Shown here: piece after piece, positions 13,784 through 20,413 of the stretch | Position numbering within the stretch: position 1 is the first letter of the stretch | Layout: every line of letters begins with the position of its first letter | Source of the DNA: a virus | Strand: one strand, 5' to 3' | IMG/VR virus record: IMGVR_UViG_3300005518_000044 | Span: 1-20,413 of that record | DNA: 20,413 nucleotides | Made by a program: the position numbers and the translations under genes | The notes under the pieces: generated by a model | Told to the model about the DNA's origin: nothing | Seen by the model: only the letters and a program-made list of their open reading frames with translations | The model's database searches: none

Positions 13784-16783
13784 TTACTTCTTCGATCTCT
13801 TAAGTGACCGTGAGACAACATCAGCAATTAGCTTCTGGCGGGCTTCCTTGTCCTCCTCAGAGAGTGCTCGGAACTTCACTTTGACCTTATAACCTCTGAC
13901 CTGATTGCTTGTTTCCGAAAGCGTAGCCTCTACTTCCTCCAGGAAGGCAAAGAAAGCCTCCGGAGTAAGAAATCGAAGTTTGTCCTTCGGCTGTCCCATT
14001 TCGGTTGTCATCTCCTGCTCCGCTCTGGCTAGCACTCTCTTGTCAGAGCTTACCAGCACAGCATAGTCAAAACCCGCGGCCAAGCATTTGCTGAGATTGG
14101 CAAGCTCCTTGGTCTGCGGGGTTGTGATGTGCACCTCACAGGCGATTGTCAGTTCGTCTCGTTCTAGGGCGACGTCGATGTGCCCGGCGCCATCCAGCAC
14201 CCTCTTTTCAAGGGTTACGCGGTAGCCGCGATCCTCTGCGGCACGCTTCAGTAGGGCCTGCAAGTACTTGTGTTGTGGGCCGCCCCTACCGGAAAGGACC
14301 CCTTCTGGCTTTGTCTCCTCTGGAGGTCTCCGAGCAGGTACTGCATCCGGTCGTTTAGCCGGAGGAACTATACGCGGAGCTTCGGCAGCAGGTCTTTCAG
14401 GATCAGCCTTAGCTTGAATCCCTGGGCTTGCAGCAGCCTTGGGCGATTGCGTCGTTAAGGCAGCTTCAACCTCGGCCAGTGGAGTAGCGTATCGGTTTCT
14501 GGAGCTTTCGATTGTCGCGCTTCTGGCTGCGGTAGCCGTCTGAGAGGGCTGATCCGTTACTCGAATGGTCTCTAAGTTGAAATCGAAGCTTGCGCGCTCA
14601 ACCCGTGCTATCGCCTGTCCAAGACCTAGGTTCTGAAGATCCTTTGCTTCGAATGAATGCAGACCATCCGCAAGAGCGCTGGCATCCTGTTCGCCGACAC
14701 GAAAGACGATGCGAGTGCAAGGGTTCGTTAACACAGCACTTGCAACATCCTCGCTCCTACTCTTCATCTGCCTCAAGTCCTGATGTGCCAGAGTCAGACC
14801 TACGGCATATTTCCGCACACCGGAGACTAGCTGAGCAAGGGAAGGTGTGATGAAGTTATGGAACTCATCGAGGTATACGAAGAAGGGCTTTCGAGAATGT
14901 GTATCCTGTTCCTGTCTGCTGGCAGCAGCTTGGCTAAGCCTGGCACAAAGTAGGCTCCCGAGTAGGTACGAATTTTCATCTCCGATCGCGCCCTGGGATA
15001 GCTTGGCAAGGAGGATGTTGCCTTTGTCCATGATCGAGCGGAAGTCGAGCCGATCCTGCTTTTGCGCGACCATGTAACGAATCGACTTCGGTCTTAGGAA
15101 AGCATCGAGGCGGGTAAGAAGCGGTGCTTGAGGGATTCCCTTAAGGAGGGGAAACTCCTGTTGCCAAAAATAGCGAACCTCCTGGTCCGTCACGGTTTCG
15201 AGAAAGTCCCTGCGGAAATCTGCTTCAATGAGGAACCGCCTCAGGTCTAGCAGAGTGCCGCCCCTCGTGCTCTCTAGGAAAGCCAGGATTGCATTGCCAA
15301 ACACCGCTGTCATTTGATCGCCCCAGCTCGTCGACAGCCGACGGAAAACGCCCACTAAATCAGAGGAAAGCAGTGTCTGCTCCAAGTCAGAGTGAGCCGA
15401 AAGGACATTGAATCCAACGGGGTACTCGGCATCCGAAGGATCAATCAGGGCAACGTCACCCGCCCGCCCTATAGGGATTCGGGCCAGAACATCCTCGACC
15501 AAATCCCCGTGCGGATCCAGTACGGCAACTCCGTGACCCTGATCGATATCCTGCAGGATCATGCTCAGAAGCAGATTGCTCTTGCCGGTACCGGAGGCCC
15601 CGATGACATAGGTATGGCGCAGGCGGTGCTCGGTGCTCAAAAAGACTGATCGCTGCTCATCGTCATGCTTGTTGATGCCAATTGAAGTGGAGCCTTGATG
15701 AGTTAACGCAGGAGCGGCCTTTGTGGTTGCCTGCTGCCGGACAAGGCGCTTCGAGCGGACCATTGCGGATGGCAAGTGAACAAGGGTTAGAAGCTCTGTA
15801 TTGCTCAAAATCATGCCCGAGCGATGCGACGTGCGATCGAGGATATCCTCTTCGTGTAAGGGGTCTGGATACCCTTCATTGTCTAGGGGGAAGAGATTGT
15901 TATACCCTGATTGAGTCGCGGCTAGTAGTGCGTTACCGAGAGCACGCGCCCGTTCAAACGCTGAGTCTGCGGTGGCAGAAAGGGCGGCCACGCGAATGAC
16001 ACTGGCATGAAGCGGTTGGGCAAACTTAGCCTCAACTAGTGAAAGTAAATCCTTGGCCTCGTCCACACTTGAGGCGAAGTGCCAAAGGTCTCTTCCCCAA
16101 GGCGCAATCGCAGGCTGAAATAAGACTTGAAGAAGACCAAGTTCCCCAGGCTCAAGGTCATTAAGCGCTCCGACGATGGCAATTAGCGGATCCGTCTCCA
16201 GATGACTATCCGCCTTGAGTTGGCGGTAGACAGGCTCGTAGAGGCCGAAGTCTATTAGCGTTGCGTAACGGGCCGCGCTAAACCACTGTGACGCGAGAAG
16301 ATTCTGACGATGCCGGAGCCGCACCTCAGGGAAAAAGGCACCCAAAGTGGCCTGAACTACCTGGTCGTCGGCCTCTGCATAGCTGAGTTGGACAATGATC
16401 CCCTCATGCAGTCCTAAGAGCTCGAATGAGAGTGGGGAAGAGAGGTTCTGAAAGGAAGTAAGCAATTCACGGGCAAGAGACGCCTTGACGACAAAGCCTT
16501 CGGGGAGTACAAGCTGAATCTCAAGCTGGCTTGGACTCATGCTGCGAGATGGAGCGAGTGCTTGGTCCGGGGCGGTCGGAGTCAGCTCTTGCTGCGGCTT
16601 AGTCTGCCAAGTTTGGAACAGGCCGGGCCGGCGACCATCGTCAAGACCGGCGGGATTGGTGCGGAGTCTATTTAGAAGTGGGCTATATGGAGGCTCAAGG
16701 TCTACGCGGTATGGCCAAACCCGGTAACCACGAGTACCGAGTTCCCAGTCTTCGAACAGTCCCAATTGCCCTTCCGAGAGCAC
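13784..16783 (-). CDS. HerA/TraG-like ATPase fused to PD-(D/E)XK-like domain
   Basis: 999 residues. The N-terminal ~370 residues are an element-specific domain (ASLARELLTSFQNLSSPLSFELLG and onward). The motor domain has Walker A GASGTGKS at 395-402, the VLDPHGDLVEDVL block at about 421-433 and ALIDPSDAEYPVGFNVL, and Walker B FFVYLDEFHNF at about 634-644, with AHQDLRQM as the later sensor. This is the pattern of HerA/VirD4-TraG ATPases that move DNA through membranes in conjugation-like systems. A Pro/Ala-rich linker (about 775-830) leads to a C-terminal domain with HKYLQALLKRAAEDRGY, GHIDVAL (Asp870) and TIACEVHI (Glu883), a restriction-endonuclease-like fold in which the usual catalytic Lys is His885. 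GTG start, AAGGGA about 9 nt upstream, 12 nt after the preceding gene. No transmembrane segment was seen. Confidence 0.88.
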   Translation of the reverse strand: MLSEGQLGLFEDWELGTRGYRVWPYRVDLEPPYSPLLNRLRTNPAGLDDGRRPGLFQTWQTKPQQELTPTAPDQALAPSRSMSPSQLEIQLVLPEGFVVKASLARELLTSFQNLSSPLSFELLGLHEGIIVQLSYAEADDQVVQATLGAFFPEVRLRHRQNLLASQWFSAARYATLIDFGLYEPVYRQLKADSHLETDPLIAIVGALNDLEPGELGLLQVLFQPAIAPWGRDLWHFASSVDEAKDLLSLVEAKFAQPLHASVIRVAALSATADSAFERARALGNALLAATQSGYNNLFPLDNEGYPDPLHEEDILDRTSHRSGMILSNTELLTLVHLPSAMVRSKRLVRQQATTKAAPALTHQGSTSIGINKHDDEQRSVFLSTEHRLRHTYVIGASGTGKSNLLLSMILQDIDQGHGVAVLDPHGDLVEDVLARIPIGRAGDVALIDPSDAEYPVGFNVLSAHSDLEQTLLSSDLVGVFRRLSTSWGDQMTAVFGNAILAFLESTRGGTLLDLRRFLIEADFRRDFLETVTDQEVRYFWQQEFPLLKGIPQAPLLTRLDAFLRPKSIRYMVAQKQDRLDFRSIMDKGNILLAKLSQGAIGDENSYLLGSLLCARLSQAAASRQEQDTHSRKPFFVYLDEFHNFITPSLAQLVSGVRKYAVGLTLAHQDLRQMKSRSEDVASAVLTNPCTRIVFRVGEQDASALADGLHSFEAKDLQNLGLGQAIARVERASFDFNLETIRVTDQPSQTATAARSATIESSRNRYATPLAEVEAALTTQSPKAAASPGIQAKADPERPAAEAPRIVPPAKRPDAVPARRPPEETKPEGVLSGRGGPQHKYLQALLKRAAEDRGYRVTLEKRVLDGAGHIDVALERDELTIACEVHITTPQTKELANLSKCLAAGFDYAVLVSSDKRVLARAEQEMTTEMGQPKDKLRFLTPEAFFAFLEEVEATLSETSNQVRGYKVKVKFRALSEEDKEARQKLIADVVSRSLKRSKK

Positions 16784-16795
16784 GAGAGCGTTCCC

Positions 16796-17311
16796 TTACT
16801 GGAAAAAGCCTTTCAGTATTGGTCTGCGTTCGCTTTCGGACAGGGTTGGAAGCTTCGCTGTGCTGGTTATGGCATCAACGGCTTCCATTAGTGCGCTGTG
16901 CGTGAGTTGTTGGAAGGCCTGGGCAGTATCGAGCTTGTAGTAGGTATCAACGCCAAGGGCCTTTGAAGTTAGAAGCCCTGTCACCTGTCCTAGCATTCCG
17001 CTGCCCTTCATGTCCCCAACCATCGTGTCAACCAATTTCCCCTGCGCGAATAGTCGTGCCGAAACGAAGAAGCTTTTGCCGAATGGTGCCGCGCCAACCT
17101 CATATCGCAAGTCGCCCCTCTCGATTCGCAGATACTCGCGAGAGGCGGAGAGCATACCGCCCTCCTTGAAGTGTGGCCTGGAGAACTTGACGTCGGGAAC
17201 ACCGCGGCTGCCAACGGCCTTCTCTATTGATCCGTAGAACGCGTCTACGTCTGCGTTTGCTCCGTCGAAGGTGCGAAACCACTGCGATAGGAGCTCTGTT
17301 TGCTCTGCCAT
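16796..17311 (-). CDS. hypothetical protein co-transcribed with the ATPase
   Basis: 171 residues, not recognised. No membrane segment, signal peptide or cysteine motif. The N-terminal 35 residues are helical and acidic (TELLSQWFRTFDGANADVDAFYGSIEK), then come strands (REYLRIERGDLRYEVGAAPFGKSFFVSARLF) and a C-terminal helical region with TAQAFQQLTHSALMEAVDAITS. The stop TAA lies 12 nt before the ATPase GTG, so the two are almost surely one operon and this may be a partner of the ATPase. ATG with GAGG about 4 nt upstream. Confidence 0.75.
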   Translation of the reverse strand: MAEQTELLSQWFRTFDGANADVDAFYGSIEKAVGSRGVPDVKFSRPHFKEGGMLSASREYLRIERGDLRYEVGAAPFGKSFFVSARLFAQGKLVDTMVGDMKGSGMLGQVTGLLTSKALGVDTYYKLDTAQAFQQLTHSALMEAVDAITSTAKLPTLSESERRPILKGFFQ

Positions 17312-17627
17312 GTTACCTCGAGGAAGGTATAGAGGGTCCTCACGCGGGTCTGCTCGCAGATGGCGAGTCGCCCGAAAGTGACATGAGGCAGCCAGAAGCT
17401 GCCTATTGAATCTTGATTGGTAGGGCGAGAATAGCTCTTGGATTGAATTGGGGCAACCTATGAGATCTTATAGTCCTCACAGGACCCGATTCGACACGGA
17501 GATCACAGCACAGAAGCCGTTCAGAAGAGGGCAGGCTGGCGGCTTTGATCCGCCGTTAGCAGTCACCAGTTATCCAGGTCTTCAGCCAGAGCCGAACAGC
17601 TTTGGGAACAAGCAGACCTGTCTGCTG
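17312..17627. other. gene-free interval with two hairpins
   Basis: No credible gene: short readings on either strand lack ribosome binding sites and family features. It holds a 7-bp stem AGGCAGC/GCTGCCT with a 5-nt loop (17386-17404), about 75 nt upstream of the start of the 171-residue gene on the minus strand, and the inverted repeat at 17611-17626. It probably contains the promoter of the ATPase operon, but no clear -35/-10 pair stands out. Confidence 0.5.
17611..17626 (-). terminator. inverted repeat just after the Ig-like gene, possible terminator
   Basis: AGCAGAC/GTCTGCT, a perfect 7-bp repeat with 2 nt between the arms, begins 2 nt beyond the stop codon of the secreted protein gene on the minus strand. 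It is followed by TTGTTCCC rather than a clean T-tract, so it is at best a weak terminator or an mRNA 3'-end stabiliser. Confidence 0.35.
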
Positions 17628-18863
17628 CTACGGGTGGATAATCGTCGGACCGAAGTAGTCCTGCCCGCCACGGCTTAGCATGTATGGCACGGCGTCGCGA
17701 GTAAGCTTACCCGCAAACCCAAGAAGCGCTGCAGTTGAACTCAAGGCATTCGTCATACCCGGTGCAGGTGTGGTCGGTGAACCGATCTTGAGATACTTGC
17801 AGACCGACCCACCACCAATTCCTGCTGATGACTGGGTCGAAATGCACAAGCGCACGCTGTCTCCCGGCTGACCAGTAGTTCCGAACCCCCCGGTAAGGTG
17901 TCCGGGCGAGAGAAACTGTCCGGGATTTGTAACCCCCTCGCCTGGCTCGAAGCCCACCAGCGTGCCTCGCCAGCCATTTGTGAAGTGTGCGGCAATACCA
18001 CTCGGAATGTTGGTCGAGACTGCGTCCCTTACCCACAAATGGATATTGGTGAAGGAACCTGTAGGGATAGGGTTTGGGGTGATTGAATCGAACCCCGGGG
18101 CTCGAGCTGCCAGCAGGACTGTAAAGCTGTCCGAACTAATCAGCCCGGCCACCCCTTGGGCAGTGACTCTGACCCGAACATAAGCTCCAAGAGCTGCGGT
18201 CCAGGTCTGCGGCATAGTACTGCCAGGAGCATACCCGAACGTACCGCAAGGATCACCTATGATCTCAGGAAATACTGTATTAGGCGCACCAACCGTTGTG
18301 TTGGGATTCAAATCGACGGCGCAGGAGACGGTGTTCTGGGTCGAAGATGCGATAGGGAAAGTGCTCACGAGCCAGGCGATATAGGGTGGCGGTGACATCG
18401 GTGAGACAGTGATGCTCGGAGGAAGTCTCTTAACGGTGATCCTTCCTTGCTTGGTCTGCGGGTTGCCGTCCGTACCGGAGCAGGAAAAGGTGAGGCTGGT
18501 GTCTGCGACGATCAAAATGATTGTTAGCGTCCCCGAGGTCGGTTGAATTTGGCTGTTGATTTTGAAGGAGTTGGTTATGCAGTTGGTCGCCACGTAACTG
18601 ATCTGCGCCGTGGCCTTCAGGTCAACTTCTTGCAGCTCCGGTGTGACCGTAATTACAGCCGGAAAGTGCTGCTCTTCTGGTGGCGCTGTTCCGGCGCTGC
18701 CGCAGGAGAGCAGACCCGCGCCGAGCACTGCCCTGTACAAAGGCTCCAAGATCGAGTTAGTGCTCAGTCGCCGCCCGCCAACCGCAGTTGAGCGACGTTG
18801 AGTAATTGCCACAGTCCCAGTCATGAGCCTTCGAAGCAGTCCAATCATCGAGTGCGCCCCCAC
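17628..18863 (-). CDS. secreted Ig-like repeat protein, probable lipoprotein (cargo)
   Basis: Up to 411 residues. A short hydrophobic run and lipobox AVLGAGLLSC (Cys54) followed by the linker GSAGTAPPEEQ suggest a lipoprotein; the first 40 residues are basic and may not be translated, so the true start may be later (an ATG at about residue 14, or a TTG just before YRAVLG). The mature part is Thr/Ser/Pro/Gly-rich with beta-strand patterns: AVITVTPELQEVDLKATAQISY, TLTIILIVADTSLTFSCSG, a second module with YVRVRVTAQGVAGLISSDSFTVLL, and GDSVRLCISTQSS with a paired cysteine (VCKYL). These resemble tandem Ig-like/fibronectin-like domains of surface proteins. No enzyme motif. It shares the region upstream with the divergent HTH gene. 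No specific function assigned. Confidence 0.65.
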   Translation of the reverse strand: MGAHSMIGLLRRLMTGTVAITQRRSTAVGGRRLSTNSILEPLYRAVLGAGLLSCGSAGTAPPEEQHFPAVITVTPELQEVDLKATAQISYVATNCITNSFKINSQIQPTSGTLTIILIVADTSLTFSCSGTDGNPQTKQGRITVKRLPPSITVSPMSPPPYIAWLVSTFPIASSTQNTVSCAVDLNPNTTVGAPNTVFPEIIGDPCGTFGYAPGSTMPQTWTAALGAYVRVRVTAQGVAGLISSDSFTVLLAARAPGFDSITPNPIPTGSFTNIHLWVRDAVSTNIPSGIAAHFTNGWRGTLVGFEPGEGVTNPGQFLSPGHLTGGFGTTGQPGDSVRLCISTQSSAGIGGGSVCKYLKIGSPTTPAPGMTNALSSTAALLGFAGKLTRDAVPYMLSRGGQDYFGPTIIHP

Positions 18864-18997
18864 CTAACTCATTCGAAGGACTCTTCTTGCGGGAATCGGG
18901 AGCCTACCATATGCTGCGGTGTGTACAAACGAAATTACAGCCCAGTTTTCAGCTCACTGTCTAGCCCACAAGCTATGGCCGGACCCGGCAGGCGTCA
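18864..18997. promoter_or_regulatory. divergent promoter region between the Ig-like and HTH genes
   Basis: A 134-nt region lies between two divergent genes. On the plus strand TTGCGG (18887-18892) and TATGCT (18910-18915) are 17 nt apart, a weak sigma70-like match (3/6 and 4/6). No operator palindrome stands out. Regulation of the cargo gene by the HTH protein is plausible from the arrangement alone. Confidence 0.35.
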
Positions 18998-19387
18998 ATG
19001 TCGCCTAAAGGGAGTTTCGGGCTGGCAGCTATTCGTGCATTGGTCCTGGCCCGATCAGAGCAACAGTCACTGCGGGAGGTGGCAAGGGAGATAGGGATCA
19101 GCTACACCGGACTGCGGTTCTTCCTGAAGGGAAGTAAGCCGCAGCCAGAGACCCTTCGGCGGCTAATCGCTTGGTATGGAGGCGCAAGAAGTGGTGCCAG
19201 TAGAGATATCAACCCACAAGACGTCCGAGCTGCGATTTTGCTTCTGCTCCGGCACATCCAACTGACAGCAACCCCGGCACTTCGAAAACAGCGCCTGGAA
19301 TCAATGATTCGGGCGCTTCTTGCCGAGCTTGAAACTCAGGATCGGCGTGTGGTCCTAACAGCTCTTCTAGAGCGCCAAGGCGCCTAA
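18998..19387 (+). CDS. HTH-type DNA-binding regulator
   Basis: 129 residues, the only plus-strand gene seen in the right-hand element. A Cro/CI-type helix-turn-helix fits SLREVAREIGISYTGLRFFLKGSKPQPETLRRLIAWYG (about 24-60): turn at EIGIS, recognition helix YTGLRFFLKG. The C-terminal half (VRAAILLLLRHIQ onward) is all helical and rich in Leu and Arg, possibly for dimerisation. ATG with a weak AGGCG upstream. The divergent neighbour is the secreted Ig-like gene. It may control that gene or element excision; neither can be told from sequence. Confidence 0.72.
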   Translation: MSPKGSFGLAAIRALVLARSEQQSLREVAREIGISYTGLRFFLKGSKPQPETLRRLIAWYGGARSGASRDINPQDVRAAILLLLRHIQLTATPALRKQRLESMIRALLAELETQDRRVVLTALLERQGA

Positions 19388-19555
19388 TCGGGGCAGAACC
19401 GGAAACTGTCTCCAAAGTTGCCTAGCGTTCTGGCACTTTTCTTCCTGGCGGGGATACGGCGGATGCCGGGTTAGACCCCTCTGAAGGGCGAGTAATGACA
19501 AGGGCAGGGGACCAAGCCGTTCTACACTGCGCTCGCTCCTGGAGGGCATAACTGT
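19388..19555. other. convergent gap between HTH gene and zinc-ribbon membrane gene
   Basis: 168 nt between two convergent stop codons. No gene, T-tract terminator or repeat could be supported in it. Confidence 0.4.
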
Positions 19556-19933
19556 TCAGTGTCTGCGTGATCTGCCAGGACCAGAAACAAACAACAGCCA
19601 AGCAAGAGCGATTCCTAGCCCGACCAGCATTGTAGGTAGTGTGCTACTTGGATCTGTGAGCAGCTGCCCAATGAATTGGACGAGATAGAAGAGCGTGCCA
19701 ACAAGGAGCAGCATGCCGATGATCACGCCGACAGCTGTTGCGCCGCGAGCAAAGGCGGTGGCTGCCCGGTGTGGGCTGCTTAGTTCCCTTGAGCCGCACT
19801 CAGCGCACACCGTCGCACTCACAGGGTTGCGGTGTAACTTTGGGCAGAGCCTTATTCCATAGCTCCTGCCGCATTTGCTGCAAAACAGTGGCCTTCCAGG
19901 CGTCAATCTTCGACATGAACGACAGAACTTCAT
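19556..19933 (-). CDS. double zinc-ribbon membrane protein
   Basis: 125 residues. Four cysteine knuckles occupy the N-terminal half: CRSC (4-7), CSKC (18-21), LCPKLH (Cys30, His34) and CAEC (43-46), giving two stacked zinc ribbons. Two hydrophobic helices follow (about 65-90, GVIIGMLLLVGTLFYLVQF, and about 100-117, MLVGLGIALAWLLFV), ending in a basic tail RSRRH. The zinc ribbons would face the cytoplasm if the basic tail does (positive-inside rule, two helices). The ATG overlaps the stop of the replication-relaxation-like gene by 4 nt (ATGA), so the two are translated together. The function is unknown; it could anchor a DNA-processing partner at the membrane. Confidence 0.75.
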   Translation of the reverse strand: MKFCRSCRRLTPGRPLFCSKCGRSYGIRLCPKLHRNPVSATVCAECGSRELSSPHRAATAFARGATAVGVIIGMLLLVGTLFYLVQFIGQLLTDPSSTLPTMLVGLGIALAWLLFVSGPGRSRRH

Positions 19934-20413
19934 ATGCCTCCCAAGAGCGGTAGCCGCCGCTCCCCTTCTGGTCTGAGCCAGACTGAGGCAAGAAAGCCAC
20001 CGCGGTTAATTGCTTGAGTCGTCGATATCCAAAAGATCTTTCTGGTCTGTCCGCTAATCAGCGCGCGGAGCTGAGCGAGCCGCTTATCGGAGGGAACTAC
20101 CACCAAGACACCAAAACGCTCATCGCCAAGCAGGTCGCGTAGTTCTGGGTACCTGGCAAGTGCGAGGTACTTGGCGATCTTTGCCTTCCAGATGCCAGCC
20201 CCTTCCGTTGCCCGGTCAACTTCGAGAAGGAATGTCCAGCGCTTCCCTGATGCCTCAAGGCGAATGAGTGCGTCAGGGATCACACCTGCCGGGCCAAGAG
20301 GCTCTTTTGGCCTGTCCCAGGAAAACAACCATCCCAGACCCTCCAGAGCCCGCCTCAGGGATAGGTACACTTCGCCAATGTCCAGCGAGTGGGTGATCGC
20401 TGCCTCGAAGCCC
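19930..20413 (-). CDS. replication-relaxation-like protein (partial, runs off the window)
   Basis: The reading frame is open to the right edge, so the N-terminus is missing; a GTG at 20368-20370 is probably internal because the frame upstream (HSLDIGEVYLSLRRALEGLG) matches the family's conserved 'H.l.v.d...al'. Then come the typical VIPDALIRLE ('rPDa.f.l') and WTFLLEVDRATEG ('fflElDrgTe') motifs, followed by KIAKYLALARYPELRDLLG and FGVLVVVPSDKRLAQLRALI. This family (replication-relaxation, Replic_Relax) is found on plasmids and integrative elements next to TraG/HerA-type ATPases and is thought to act on supercoiled or replicating element DNA. It is translationally coupled to the zinc-ribbon membrane gene. 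Confidence 0.75.
   Translation of the reverse strand, partial: GFEAAITHSLDIGEVYLSLRRALEGLGWLFSWDRPKEPLGPAGVIPDALIRLEASGKRWTFLLEVDRATEGAGIWKAKIAKYLALARYPELRDLLGDERFGVLVVVPSDKRLAQLRALISGQTRKIFWISTTQAINRGGFLASVWLRPEGERRLPLLGGI

Noticed and set aside
17448-17678. 76-codon plus-strand frame in the interval after the Ig-like gene
   Set aside because: No ribosome binding site, composition unlike a protein, and it overlaps the 3' end of the Ig-like gene.

Overview
The window is an accessory region of a high-GC bacterial chromosome. It holds one end of a tailed-phage prophage (about 1-11297), a short internal piece of the host competence/AAA+ gene comM (yifB, Mg-chelatase-like; about 11298-12147), and one end of a second, unrelated integrative element (about 12148 to the right edge). 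The host cannot be named with confidence. The comM piece reads like that of a high-GC, probably Gram-negative bacterium. Sampled lines are about two-thirds G+C in the phage part but close to half in the right-hand element, so the right-hand element looks foreign to both.

Left block (all on the minus strand, so read from right to left): an HK97-type siphovirus head module in canonical order. Four very small Cys-rich (zinc-ribbon-like) proteins are chained by 4-nt stop/start overlaps to an HNH endonuclease. A small basic protein follows, then P27-type terminase small subunit, terminase large subunit, a stem-loop terminator, a one-helix membrane protein, HK97-family portal, ClpP-like prohead protease, major capsid protein, a possible decoration protein, a small Ala/Pro/Lys-tailed protein, gp6-like head-tail connector, head-closure-like protein, HK97 gp10-like protein, tail-terminator-like protein and a probable tail tube protein. 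Tail, lysis and lysogeny genes would lie beyond the left edge. Together these genes cut and pump DNA (HNH, TerS, TerL), build and mature the head (portal, protease, capsid) and join it to the tail.

Middle: the comM fragment is on the plus strand. It lacks its N-terminal part, starting abruptly at the LAPADV motif, and its C-terminal part, stopping within the AAMNP motif. The phage abuts its left end and a large serine recombinase gene abuts its right end. The simplest reading is that two different elements inserted at two sites in the same host gene, leaving about 280 codons stranded between them.

Right block: a large serine recombinase sits at the junction and its last codons run into antisense comM. 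Its ribosome binding site can pair with an upstream sequence. Behind it come a 999-residue HerA/TraG-like ATPase with a C-terminal PD-(D/E)XK-like domain, a 171-residue unknown, a secreted Ig-like probable lipoprotein, a divergent HTH regulator, a double-zinc-ribbon membrane protein, and a replication-relaxation-like protein that runs off the right edge. Recombinase + DNA-pumping ATPase + replication-relaxation protein suggests a small integrative mobilizable or conjugative element with cargo. No tRNA, rRNA or CRISPR array was seen.
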